Shown here piece after piece: positions 56,445 through 64,000 of a DNA stretch of 64,000 bases. A program made the translations under genes and the position numbers. Origin of the DNA: JAEYFP01 sp964566545 (GTDB lineage: Bacteria > Bacillota > Clostridia > Lachnospirales > Lachnospiraceae); assembly GCA_964566545.1 (NCBI GenBank), contig CAZMIX010000007.1:8320-72319 (forward strand), read 5' to 3'. How positions within the stretch are numbered: position 1 is the first letter of the stretch; every line of letters begins with the position of its first letter. Under the pieces are notes generated by a model. It did no database searches. It saw nothing but the letters and a program-made list of their open reading frames with translations, and was not told the origin of the DNA.

Positions 56445-56593
56445 GATAATATCCCTTTCCTTATATGACATAGTTTTGTAAACTACGTGTTGTTTTTCTT
56501 ATATCAGTTTACGTGTTTTCAACACTTCCGTCAATACCTTTTTGATAAATAATCCTGTTTTGATAAATAACATTGTTATTTTATTGATAAAAA

Positions 56594-56923
56594 TCAATGA
56601 TCCAGCCAGGGCGTATCCCATTGGTATTTTTCCATGTTCACATGTCCGTCCACAAATTCTATTCCGTCCGCCTCAAGCATTTCCCGTTGCTTGTTCGGCC
56701 CTCCAAATGCAAAGCCCGGCGCGGTATAACCATCTTTTGTAACAACCCTATAGCAAGGAATCCCATCGGCATCTGGATTAACATGCAGCGCATAACCTAC
56801 TACCCGCGACCAGCGCTTATTCCCTGCCAGTCCCGCCACCTGCCCATAAGAAGCTACCGTACCTTGAGGAATTTGACGAACAACGTCATAAATCAATTGA
56901 AACGTATTTTTTTCTTTGCTCAT
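56594..56923 (-). CDS. MGMT-family DNA-binding alkyltransferase-like protein
   Basis: A 109-residue single-domain relative of O6-alkylguanine-DNA alkyltransferase. It keeps the helix-turn-helix part (IPQGTVASYGQVAGLAG) and the active Cys in IPCYRVV, where methyltransferases have PCHRV; His is replaced by Tyr. In ATL proteins the Cys is Trp, so this is neither standard form. It may repair or flag alkylated guanine. GGAGG precedes the start. Confidence 0.8.
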   Translation of the reverse strand: MSKEKNTFQLIYDVVRQIPQGTVASYGQVAGLAGNKRWSRVVGYALHVNPDADGIPCYRVVTKDGYTAPGFAFGGPNKQREMLEADGIEFVDGHVNMEKYQWDTPWLDH

Positions 56924-57042
56924 TATGAAAACCTCCTGCCATGCAGTTGCCTGCCGCCCTCTAATTGTGTTAAAGTAACTATAAGCATTATAGCAGTTTA
57001 CTTTTTAAATAGAAATGGCAATTTCGAGGGATGGCGGCACAA

Positions 57043-58731
57043 ATGAAAGCAGGAATTACTTTGCATTTAAAGAAATACGGGATTTTCTATGGCACGGGCT
57101 TTCTTTCCGCTTTGCTGTTTATTCTCATATACGGCGTTTCTGTCTTAAATCCGTTCTATACGGACTGGCTGATGGCAGGCGGCGATCTATCCCAGCACTT
57201 TCTCGGCTTTGCCCTGTATGCGGATGCCCCATGGCAGGCTCAAATCGGCATGATGAACACCGCGGCCTATCCGTTCAGCGAATCCATCATCTTTACAGAT
57301 TCCATCCCGCTGGCAGCCGTGATCGGAAAGCTGTTTGCCCCGCTTTGCAATGGGAATGTCCAATATTTTGGAATCTGGGGATTGCTTTGTTTCTTGCTGC
57401 AGGGAACCCTTTCCTGCTTTCTTTTAAAAAAATATATGAAGCCTGCTTCCCTGCTGCTTCCGGCAAGCCTGCTTTTTGTGCTCTCTCCTATTTTGCTTAG
57501 GAGGATGTTCTGGCACACCTCTCTTTCTTCCCACTTTTTGATTTTGATTGCGTTGATTTTAATTGTCTATCAAAAAGATCTTTGGGGGCGTCTTTGCCGC
57601 GCATGCGTCGCATGGGGGCTGCTCGGTATGCTGTGTGTGTGTGTCCATATTTACTTTCTTGCAATCTGTGGGATTCTGTTATTTTGCTTCACTCTTTTTC
57701 GCTTTTTAGAAATGTCCTTTCTCCCTCGGGCAAAGAGACTTATTAATGCTCTTCTGCCGGTTGTTTCTTATACGTCTGCCGCCCTGCTTTCTGTATTTCT
57801 GCTTGGGGGCTTTGCCTCAGGCATGGACGATGGTGCTCCCGGACTTGGTTACTACAGCTTTAATTTAAACGGATTTTTTAATCCGCAGGACTGGTCCTGT
57901 CTCCTGCGCAATCTCCCGCTCTATACTGATGGCCAATATGAAGGTTTTGCCTATTTAGGACTGGGTGGCATCCTTTTGCTTTTGACTGCCCTCTTCCTGA
58001 TGCTGTTTACGATTTATCCGCTGCTTAGGCAACCGCAACAGTTTTTAAAGAACTTTGGATCCTTGCCCGGTGCGCATAAGCATTGGATTCTTTATGGAAT
58101 CACTTTTTTTCTGATTCTGCTCGCAGCAGGCTCAAACGAGCTGTCCATAGATTCTAAGCTTCTCATAAAGTTTGCCCTGCCTGACAGAGTCCTTAGTTTT
58201 TGGGACATTTTCCGTTCGAGCGGTCGTCTGATCTGGCCTGCGGTATATATGCTGCTTCTCTTTGGCATGGTCGTCTGCGTAAGAAAACTCCCAGAGCGCG
58301 CGGCCATACTGCTCCTTACCGTCTGCCTGTTTTTACAGGTCTTTGATTTAAAGGACATCCTTGCTGAAAAGCACCGGGAATTTTCTTCGGTCAAAACATA
58401 TGGAAGCTGCCTGACGGATTCGTTCTGGAACGATATTTTGAACAAGCGGGAACTCCGGCACATCGTTTTTTATGATAAGGAAAATCTGTCGCAGGAACAG
58501 CTATATGACTTTACCTGGTATGCTGTCCAAAACGACCTGACCATCAATGATTTTTATTTTGCGCGCGCGCTTTCTTATCCGATTAACGCCGTTGCCGCAG
58601 ATTTTTATGCGCATCCAAATGATCACACGCTGTATATCATGACTTATGATTCGTATGAAGCGCACGAACTCTACGACCTTTCCTATTATAGCTTTGATGG
58701 ATTTATCATTGGTCTGAACACACCTATATAA
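57043..58731 (+). CDS. DUF6311-like multi-pass membrane protein (GT-C-like)
   Basis: A 562-residue protein with about eleven hydrophobic helices. The first loop reads TDWLMAGGDLSQHFLGF and then FTDSIPL, with YFGIWGLLCFLLQG, patterns I recall from DUF6311, a family resembling lipid-sugar-dependent glycosyltransferases. The C-terminal 100 residues are probably extracytoplasmic. GAGGG lies 12 bases before ATG 57043 but touches ATG 57031, so I prefer the former. Confidence 0.7.
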   Translation: MKAGITLHLKKYGIFYGTGFLSALLFILIYGVSVLNPFYTDWLMAGGDLSQHFLGFALYADAPWQAQIGMMNTAAYPFSESIIFTDSIPLAAVIGKLFAPLCNGNVQYFGIWGLLCFLLQGTLSCFLLKKYMKPASLLLPASLLFVLSPILLRRMFWHTSLSSHFLILIALILIVYQKDLWGRLCRACVAWGLLGMLCVCVHIYFLAICGILLFCFTLFRFLEMSFLPRAKRLINALLPVVSYTSAALLSVFLLGGFASGMDDGAPGLGYYSFNLNGFFNPQDWSCLLRNLPLYTDGQYEGFAYLGLGGILLLLTALFLMLFTIYPLLRQPQQFLKNFGSLPGAHKHWILYGITFFLILLAAGSNELSIDSKLLIKFALPDRVLSFWDIFRSSGRLIWPAVYMLLLFGMVVCVRKLPERAAILLLTVCLFLQVFDLKDILAEKHREFSSVKTYGSCLTDSFWNDILNKRELRHIVFYDKENLSQEQLYDFTWYAVQNDLTINDFYFARALSYPINAVAADFYAHPNDHTLYIMTYDSYEAHELYDLSYYSFDGFIIGLNTPI

Positions 58732-58774
58732 TGTCAGCCGGTCATAATATTATATGGACAGTATCACTTTTTCC

Positions 58775-58802
58775 TTGACTTCGCTCCCCATACTGTTATA
58801 AT
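58775..58802 (+). promoter_or_regulatory. Promoter of the flavin reductase-rubredoxin gene
   Basis: TTGACT (58775-58780) and TATAAT (58797-58802), 16 bases apart. Confidence 0.65.
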
Positions 58803-58844
58803 AACATTAGTAATTTTTACTGATTTTGAAAGAGAGGGATTTTT

Positions 58845-59510
58845 ATGGACTTAAATGTACTCAGAAATTTATCTTACGGTGTTTATGTTGTTTCGACTCT
58901 GGATCAGGAGCGGCCGACCGGCTGCATCGCAAACAGCGTCATGCAGATCACCTCTACGCCTGTCACCGTCGCACTCAGCATGAACCACGATAACTATACA
59001 AATAGCTGCATCAAGGCTTGCGGCGTATTTGCGGTATCCATTCTTACGGTCGACAGCGATCCCGGACTGATCGGCAGATTCGGCTTCCAGTCGGGAAAGG
59101 ATCATAATAAATTTGAAGGGCTTGCGTTTGAAACGGCCGCCGGTCTTCCTGTGATACAGGATTCCTGCGGATATATGACATTTAAAGTCGTCGATTCCGC
59201 GGAAACCTCTACTCATACCATTTTTATCGGCGAAATGACGGACTGTAATGTGATCGGGAATATTGATCCGATGACCTATTCCTACTACCACAAGGTCGTT
59301 AAAGGAAAAAGCCCGAAAAACGCGCCGACCTATATCCCTACCATCGATGGCAACGAGGCTGCTTCCGATGCTTCTGAAAAGAAGCCGGTCTACAAATGCA
59401 GCGTATGCGGCTATGAATACGATGGCGATATCCCTTTCGAGGAGCTTCCCGATGATTATGTATGTCCCATCTGCAAGCAGCCGAAATCGGTTTTTATGAA
59501 GCTGGGATAA
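58845..59510 (+). CDS. Flavin reductase-like protein fused to rubredoxin
   Basis: A 221-residue cytoplasmic protein. Residues 1-160 are a flavin reductase (split-barrel FMN) domain (YGVYVVSTLD, CIANSVMQITSTPVTVALSMNH). Residues 180-221 are rubredoxin with CSVCGYEYDG and CPICKQPK, the four iron-binding cysteines. Such fusions (high-molecular-weight rubredoxins) pass electrons to flavodiiron proteins or other partners in oxygen and NO defence of anaerobes. AGAGAGGG precedes the start. Confidence 0.92.
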   Translation: MDLNVLRNLSYGVYVVSTLDQERPTGCIANSVMQITSTPVTVALSMNHDNYTNSCIKACGVFAVSILTVDSDPGLIGRFGFQSGKDHNKFEGLAFETAAGLPVIQDSCGYMTFKVVDSAETSTHTIFIGEMTDCNVIGNIDPMTYSYYHKVVKGKSPKNAPTYIPTIDGNEAASDASEKKPVYKCSVCGYEYDGDIPFEELPDDYVCPICKQPKSVFMKLG

Positions 59511-59541
59511 GAAAAAGATATTTTTGAATAATAGTTAATAT

Positions 59542-59579
59542 AGAAGCCGCATGACAGTTATGTCCTGCGGCTTCTTTGT
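59542..59579 (+). terminator. Terminator after the flavin reductase-rubredoxin gene
   Basis: AGAAGCCGCA (59542-59551) pairs with TGCGGCTTCT (59566-59575), then TTGTT. Confidence 0.8.
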
Positions 59580-59589
59580 TCTTATATAG

Positions 59590-59681
59590 GAAATTTTATG
59601 CGCAGCTGCGCGCGCAGAACAAAAGCTGTGCTGTCGAAGTATTTGGCCGCCAAAGTGGGCGAAGCACACTTTTGTTCTCAT
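59590..59681 (-). repeat. Stop-codon-adjacent repeat, copy 2
   Basis: On the minus strand it begins a few bases after the sdaAA stop with AGAACAAAAGTGTGCTT and ends in GCGCAGCTGCGCATAAAATTTC. It aligns with 55432-55513 in the same orientation relative to the preceding gene. The 3' tail GCATAAAATTTC..TATAAGAA recurs, weakly, at about 35477-35500 on the plus strand. Confidence 0.7.
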
Positions 59682-59684
59682 TGA

Positions 59685-60551
59685 TTATGACAGCGTACAG
59701 ATGCTGCAGCCCGTTTTGGTTGCGGCGCAGCCGCCCAGAGCGGTTTCACGAAGGGATTCCGGTAGGCTTTTTCCGACCTTGAGCATCGTTTCCGTCATCT
59801 CATCAAACGGAACGGAATGTATGATACCGCTTAGGGAAAGCTGGGCGCTCGCAAACGCATTCGATACGCCGATGACATTCCTGCTTTGGCACGGCGCTTC
59901 CACCAGTCCGCCGATCGGGTCGCACACCATTCCGAGCAGATTGGAAATGGCAAATGCCGCGGCGTTTAAACACATTTCCGGCGTGCCGGAAAGCAGCTCG
60001 ACAATCAGGGACGCGGCCATCGCCGACGCTGTTCCGACCTCGGCCTGACAACCTGCCTCCGCACCCGCTACGCTCGCATTCCGCGTAATGAGATAGCCGA
60101 TCGCTCCGGCATTCAGCATTCCCCGTAAAAGCTGTTCTTCAGAAAGAGCGAACACATCCTCTAATCCAAACAGCACACCCGGCAGTACACCGGCGGAGCC
60201 TGCGGTCGGCGCAGCGACAATCAGACCCATAGAGGCATTGACCTCCAGCACGGACATCGCATAACAGATGGCACGGCTCATCGCTTTTCCACATATATCC
60301 GTATGTTCTTTTGCATAGTCCGCTGCCCGTTTGGCATTGCCGCCGATCAAGCCGCCATTTGTCCTGACTTCCTGTTCTAACGCTCTATTCGCGGATGCAC
60401 GCATTATCTGCAAACTCTTTTGCAGCCGCTTCAGCACCTCTTCCTCACTCAGCCTTCCATGTTCTGTTTCCCGCGCAAGCATAATCGCCGAGATCGGCTG
60501 TTTTCTGCTTTTACATTCCCGTAACAAATCAAGTCCCGATTGAATTTCCAT
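59685..60551 (-). CDS. sdaAA: L-serine dehydratase, iron-sulfur-dependent, alpha subunit
   Basis: Together with the beta subunit, deaminates L-serine to pyruvate. The 288-residue alpha chain carries the cysteines for the 4Fe-4S cluster; visible blocks are GSAGVLPGVLFG, GCQAEVGTASAM, CDPIGGLVEAPCQSRN and GCAATKTGCSIC. GAGGG precedes the start. It follows sdaAB by 29 bases. Confidence 0.94.
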   Translation of the reverse strand: MEIQSGLDLLRECKSRKQPISAIMLARETEHGRLSEEEVLKRLQKSLQIMRASANRALEQEVRTNGGLIGGNAKRAADYAKEHTDICGKAMSRAICYAMSVLEVNASMGLIVAAPTAGSAGVLPGVLFGLEDVFALSEEQLLRGMLNAGAIGYLITRNASVAGAEAGCQAEVGTASAMAASLIVELLSGTPEMCLNAAAFAISNLLGMVCDPIGGLVEAPCQSRNVIGVSNAFASAQLSLSGIIHSVPFDEMTETMLKVGKSLPESLRETALGGCAATKTGCSICTLS

Positions 60552-60580
60552 AGGTTTGCCCTCTTTATACGCTCTCTCCT

Positions 60581-61255
60581 TTATGACCAGCCCTGCAGCA
60601 ACATAACGCTGTGAACATTTTCAAGCTTTTGCATTTCTTTTATAACATCCTCCGGTATCTGTTCATCCGCTTCCATGACGGTATAGGCGATTTTTCCTTT
60701 CGCCTCGCGGTACATGCGCATATACGCGATATTCACCTGTCTTCTGCCAAGGATCACGGTAAGCCCGGCGATGATTCCCGGAACATCCTCCTGCTTTACG
60801 ATGATCGTGCTGTACTCGCCGGTAAAGTCAACATCAATGCCGTTGATGCGCACGATCCGTATTTTGCCGCCGCCGACGGATTGACCCCTGACCGACATCT
60901 GTTTTCCCTGCTCGCTCTCAAGAAAAATATCGACCGTATTCGGATGATCCGTCTTCGTCTTATCATCCACCTCAAAAGAGAATTCCATGCCTTCCGATTC
61001 CGCAAGGCCAAAGGAATCCCTGATGCGCTCGTCATCCGGCCTAAAGCCGAGGATGCCGCCAAGCAGAGCCTTGTCCGTTCCATGACCGCGATAGGTCTTT
61101 GAAAAGGAACCGTATAAAATAAATTGCACCCTTTGGGGCTTGTGGGGGAACAGACTTCTTGCGAGCAGCGCAATCGAAGCCGCACCTGCGGTATGGGAGC
61201 TGGACGGTCCGATCATATTCGGTCCGATTACATCAAACAAACTAATAAACTCCAT
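60581..61255 (-). CDS. sdaAB: L-serine dehydratase, iron-sulfur-dependent, beta subunit
   Basis: A 224-residue chain with the N-terminal FDVIGPNMIGPSSSHTAGA block and a C-terminal ACT domain (AGLTVILGRRQVNIAYMRMYRE) that may bind serine for regulation. It is the first gene of a two-gene operon with sdaAA. The 86 bases upstream hold no hairpin that I can see. Confidence 0.94.
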   Translation of the reverse strand: MEFISLFDVIGPNMIGPSSSHTAGAASIALLARSLFPHKPQRVQFILYGSFSKTYRGHGTDKALLGGILGFRPDDERIRDSFGLAESEGMEFSFEVDDKTKTDHPNTVDIFLESEQGKQMSVRGQSVGGGKIRIVRINGIDVDFTGEYSTIIVKQEDVPGIIAGLTVILGRRQVNIAYMRMYREAKGKIAYTVMEADEQIPEDVIKEMQKLENVHSVMLLQGWS

Positions 61256-61341
61256 CGACCCGCCTCCTTTTCAACAAATCTCTCGTTCTCCCTTAATCAA
61301 ACCATGATTATTCATAAAAATCAAGCGGTAACAGGCAATCT

Positions 61342-61938
61342 TCACTTATTCTCTTCGTCATATGAAGAATAATCCCGCTCTAACAGCTCTTCGCAGATTT
61401 CTTTATGGAGCAGTTGGGCAGGGAAGTGTTCCAGCAGCTTTTCCGCCAGTTTATGCTTGTTTAGGCCGGATACTCTGCCAAGCCCGTTTCGTTTTATGAT
61501 GGCGGTCAGCTCATTTCGCCACAGGAGACGAAGCTGGTTTTTCAACTTCGCCTTAGGATTTGGTTTCGCTTCTCTTATGAGCACAAGCTCGGTGCGTTTG
61601 TCCCTGTATTGCTTAATACAATAAATTCCCCAAAAATCCGGCAAACACTCCTGCGCGCGGTCCGCATACTTTACACCTGTCACAAGGTAGACGGTATCGC
61701 AGTACAGGTTATAATATTTTACCTGACCGGAAAGCCTCTCCAAAGAATCGCGGTCGCTCTTGATTTCAAAGCCGGTCAGCTCTTCGGATACCATAAACGC
61801 ATCCGCCCTGCTCCGTCCAATGTTGAACTCCTCAAAAATCCTGAGCCGCTTTCCCTGCATCTCATAATAATCGAATAAAATCGTCCGCATGTCCTTGTCG
61901 AGCAGGTCATGCTTCCTGAGCATTTCTTCTGCCATCAT
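61342..61938 (-). CDS. sce7726-type PD-(D/E)XK nuclease-like protein
   Basis: A 198-residue protein. The block SRADAFMVSEELTGFEIKSDRDSLERL contains Asp and GFEIK in the spacing of a PD-(D/E)XK nuclease core, and QVKYYNLYCDTVYLVTG follows; both match the sce7726 family. The C-terminal half ends in a predicted helical domain (LNKHKLAEKLLEHF). The start overlaps the preceding glycosylase gene as ATGA, so the two are translated together. Substrate unknown; a repair or defence role is inference. Confidence 0.75.
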   Translation of the reverse strand: MMAEEMLRKHDLLDKDMRTILFDYYEMQGKRLRIFEEFNIGRSRADAFMVSEELTGFEIKSDRDSLERLSGQVKYYNLYCDTVYLVTGVKYADRAQECLPDFWGIYCIKQYRDKRTELVLIREAKPNPKAKLKNQLRLLWRNELTAIIKRNGLGRVSGLNKHKLAEKLLEHFPAQLLHKEICEELLERDYSSYDEENK

Positions 61939-63158
61939 CCTATCTCCGTCGCCATATTCTCTGTATATAAGTACACATGATCGCACTCATTGAATTTTGC
62001 AAACCGGGTCATACATTTCTCGATTGCTGTTTGAATTCTTTCCGTTTGCTTTACGTTTTCCTCGTACCAGATATTTTTAATCGTAAGAATGCTTGTCTTT
62101 TTATCGGCAACAGCCTCCACACGCCCGATAAAGCTGTCTCCATAGAGTAATGGCAGAACATAGAACCCGTATTTACGTTTAACGGCAGGGGTATAGATTT
62201 CCCAAGTGTATTCAAAACCAAACAGGGCACGGATCAGTTTCCTGTCCCACATCATACAATCCAGCGGTGCGATTAATTCACAGCGGGGTTTGAATTTTTT
62301 ATTTTGCAAAATGATCTCGATAAGCGTTAAATCCTCCGAACGGCAGAATAAGAAATCCTTCAATCCTTCCACCCTGATCTCGAGGATTCTCCCCTCATTA
62401 AGCAATTCTCTGAATACGTCGTTTCTTTGCTGGGATTTCAAGCCCCATATATTTAACCAGGCGTCTGACGAACAGTTCCATAAAAGTCCAACCGCTCCTA
62501 TCCGCCGCAGAACGCGCCATTTCTGATGTTCAAACTCATCTGGTAACGGGTCGGGGGCATTAAGCAATTCGGCAGGCAGATAATGATCGGCAAGATCGTA
62601 ATACTTTCGTGTACCTTTCTTATGGTGAATAATCAGTTCCCCGGTGGAGTAAAGCTGCTCTAGCACCGAGCGTGCGGCATTGGTACCACCATCCCAATTA
62701 CCGCTCCAATGGATAGACGAATGCCAGTGTATCCTTCCTTGTATGGGTAGCTCGTCAGAGCTTACCGAGCCATGCGCTTTGATATAAGTCTTGGCTTGAT
62801 TTTCTAATTCAGTGAGCCCTTCAAAGCGTAAAGCACCTGCTCTGGAAGCTTTGCGGTAGCGCTCAAAATACGGCCAGTTCTCTGTTGGAATGATGGAAAG
62901 ATTTTTATCGGGATAATCCACAAGCTTGTGGTCTTTATACAGCAGTTCGTAAAGAGTTTGTTTTGTAAAATTTTTGACACGCGACTGCAAGGTAAGCTCT
63001 GCATTTTTACCGCAGGAATCCACAGGGTCAAATTGAATACAGCCTGCCTGACGTATAAAATCAAGTGTGCCCTGTTTCCTGATAAATTTGTATTCGCCCA
63101 GCAATCCTTGCTTAAGGAGCATAAATTGCCTTGCCTGTCGGTTGGATAAAGTAATCAT
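61935..63158 (-). CDS. YcaQ/AlkZ-like DNA glycosylase (HTH_42 family)
   Basis: A 407-residue protein of tandem winged-helix folds. Near residue 42 GCIQFDPV holds the Q-phi-D signature; YcaQ (Q-phi-D) and AlkZ (Q-phi-Q) unhook interstrand crosslinks, so crosslink or bulky-alkyl repair is the likely role. PLLYGDSFIGRVEA toward the C-terminus is also family-typical. GGAGGG precedes the start. It is coupled to the nuclease-like gene and preceded by palindromic repeat copy 2. Confidence 0.83.
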   Translation of the reverse strand: MITLSNRQARQFMLLKQGLLGEYKFIRKQGTLDFIRQAGCIQFDPVDSCGKNAELTLQSRVKNFTKQTLYELLYKDHKLVDYPDKNLSIIPTENWPYFERYRKASRAGALRFEGLTELENQAKTYIKAHGSVSSDELPIQGRIHWHSSIHWSGNWDGGTNAARSVLEQLYSTGELIIHHKKGTRKYYDLADHYLPAELLNAPDPLPDEFEHQKWRVLRRIGAVGLLWNCSSDAWLNIWGLKSQQRNDVFRELLNEGRILEIRVEGLKDFLFCRSEDLTLIEIILQNKKFKPRCELIAPLDCMMWDRKLIRALFGFEYTWEIYTPAVKRKYGFYVLPLLYGDSFIGRVEAVADKKTSILTIKNIWYEENVKQTERIQTAIEKCMTRFAKFNECDHVYLYTENMATEIG

Positions 63159-63173
63159 GGCTTCCCTCCGAGC

Positions 63174-63199
63174 GGTATAATGTTTGAAGACATTATATC
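63174..63199. repeat. Palindromic repeat, copy 2
   Basis: GGTATAATGTT-TGAA-GACATTATATC, differing from copy 1 (5015-5040) at a few arm and loop bases. It ends 16 bases 5' of the glycosylase start, within its probable leader or promoter. Confidence 0.7.
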
Positions 63200-63273
63200 A
63201 TGAATTGCTACCAATTTATAATATAATCAACACCTCGAGCTTGGCCCGAAGCAACACAAGTAAAATAGAAAGA

Positions 63274-63322
63274 CTTCCCGCTGCGTAAACGGAATAAAGA
63301 AAAACCGTTACCCGGCGGGAAG
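63274..63322 (-). terminator. Probable terminator of the TrpB2-like gene
   Basis: CTTCCCGC (63274-63281) pairs with GCGGGAAG (63315-63322), enclosing a second complementary pair GTAAACGG/CCGTTAC; T-rich sequence follows on the minus strand (TCTTTCTATTTT). Confidence 0.6.
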
Positions 63323-63369
63323 CCGTCATACCTTAAAATTTTTATTACCTATGAACACTTTAATAACAT

Positions 63370-64000
63370 CTATCGGTTCATATTCGGAAGTCCGTCAAAT
63401 CCTGCCTGTAACTCGGCGTCAGTAGGGATATAGTCGGCCATCTCTTTGTTGTGGAACTTCTCATAAGCGACCATATCGAAATAACCCGTGCCGGTCAGAC
63501 CGAAGACAATCGTCTTTTCTTCGCCTGTTTCCTTGCACTTCATCGCCTCGTCAATCGCCGCTTTGATCGCATGGGCGCTTTCCGGCGCGGGAAGGATGCC
63601 TTCTATTCTCGCAAACTGCTCCGCAGCCTTGAATACCTCGGTCTGCTCCACGCTAATTGCCTCCATCAGACCATCAGCATAAAGCTGTGACAGAATAGAA
63701 CTCATGCCGTGGTAGCGCAGGCCGCCCGCATGATTTGCCGAAGGGATAAAGCCGCTTCCGAGCGTATACATTTTTGCAAGCGGGCAAACCATCCCGGTGT
63801 CACAAAAATCATAAGCATACTTGCCTCGCGTGAAGCTCGGGCAGGATGCCGGTTCTACGGCGATAATTTGATAATCCGCCTCTCCGCGCAGCTTTTCGCC
63901 CATAAACGGCGCGATCAGGCCACCGAGATTGGAACCGCCGCCCGCACAGCCGATGATGATATCGGGCTTGATTCCGTATTTATCCAATGCAGCCTTTGTT
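63370..64000 (-). CDS. TrpB2-type tryptophan synthase beta-like protein, 5' end outside window
   Basis: Only the C-terminal 209 residues are present, reading in from beyond the right edge. They show the PLP phosphate-binding GCAGGGSNLGG and the blocks EPASCPSFTRGKYAYD, PLAKMYTLGSGF and HAGGLRYHGMS, which distinguish TrpB2 (longer, about 450 residues, usually not paired with TrpA) from TrpB1. It makes tryptophan from indole and serine or phosphoserine. No trp operon gene is visible. Confidence 0.85.
   Translation of the reverse strand, partial: TKAALDKYGIKPDIIIGCAGGGSNLGGLIAPFMGEKLRGEADYQIIAVEPASCPSFTRGKYAYDFCDTGMVCPLAKMYTLGSGFIPSANHAGGLRYHGMSSILSQLYADGLMEAISVEQTEVFKAAEQFARIEGILPAPESAHAIKAAIDEAMKCKETGEEKTIVFGLTGTGYFDMVAYEKFHNKEMADYIPTDAELQAGFDGLPNMNR

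Overview
The window looks like a chromosomal segment from a Gram-positive anaerobe of the class Clostridia, most likely Lachnospiraceae. The evidence is strong GGAGG ribosome binding sites with some TTG starts, AddB, an LL-diaminopimelate aminotransferase (DapL), type III glutamine synthetase beside a type I enzyme, a T-box leader, an archaeal-type AspRS with GatCAB, a BMP/NupA-type nucleoside ABC transporter, and several small families (DUF6512, DUF6179, DUF6311, DUF5067) that I associate with this group. I see no prophage, insertion sequence or CRISPR array. Family names come from recognising motifs by eye; no database was searched.

Layout. 1-4950 (minus): 5'-truncated view of addB and a membrane-anchored clostripain-type protease. 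5214-8958 (plus): glnN with an attenuated leader, then an ammonium transporter that appears to lack its N-terminus and half of its C-terminal PII domain. 9101-14631 (minus): glnA, a stand-alone ANTAR regulator, dapF and dapL, then a structured RNA candidate and an EF-hand protein. 14769-24908: a small membrane protein, then on the minus strand hflK-hflC, an aminotransferase, hisC, a methyltransferase, hslO and nadE, with an EAL-domain protein upstream. 25404-30637: divergent promoters, a GT-C-type membrane glycosyltransferase, a lipoprotein, a DHH phosphoesterase, a DUF6512 protein and tRNA-Trp. 30757-35905 (minus): T-box, aspS2, gatC, gatA, gatB, i.e. the indirect route to Asn-tRNA/Gln-tRNA. 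35974-38786: trkH-trkA potassium uptake. 38984-42014: Nudix hydrolase, DUF5067, DUF6179 and a tandem-repeat coiled-coil protein. 42172-46841: AraC regulator, GPH sugar symporter and GH3 beta-glycosidase, a small glycan-use locus. 46858-50342: polysaccharide deacetylase, LemA, DUF2207. 50388-55431: BMP lipoprotein, ABC ATPase and two permeases for nucleoside uptake. 55605-64000: DegV, MGMT-like protein, DUF6311 protein, flavin reductase-rubredoxin, serine dehydratase sdaAB-sdaAA, a sce7726-type nuclease coupled to a YcaQ/AlkZ-like glycosylase, and the end of a TrpB2-type gene.

How the genes work together. The clearest theme is nitrogen: two glutamine synthetases, Amt-PII and an ANTAR antiterminator-type regulator lie within 9.3 kb, and the ANTAR gene shares an operon-like run with glnA and the diaminopimelate genes. 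The second theme is tRNA-dependent amidation under T-box control, with an overlapping GAA/AAC specifier. The observations most worth a second look are the two apparent in-frame losses in amt, the pseudoknotted leader-like RNA at about 10382-10494, a stop-codon-adjacent repeat present twice, and a perfect palindrome that recurs near both ends of the window.
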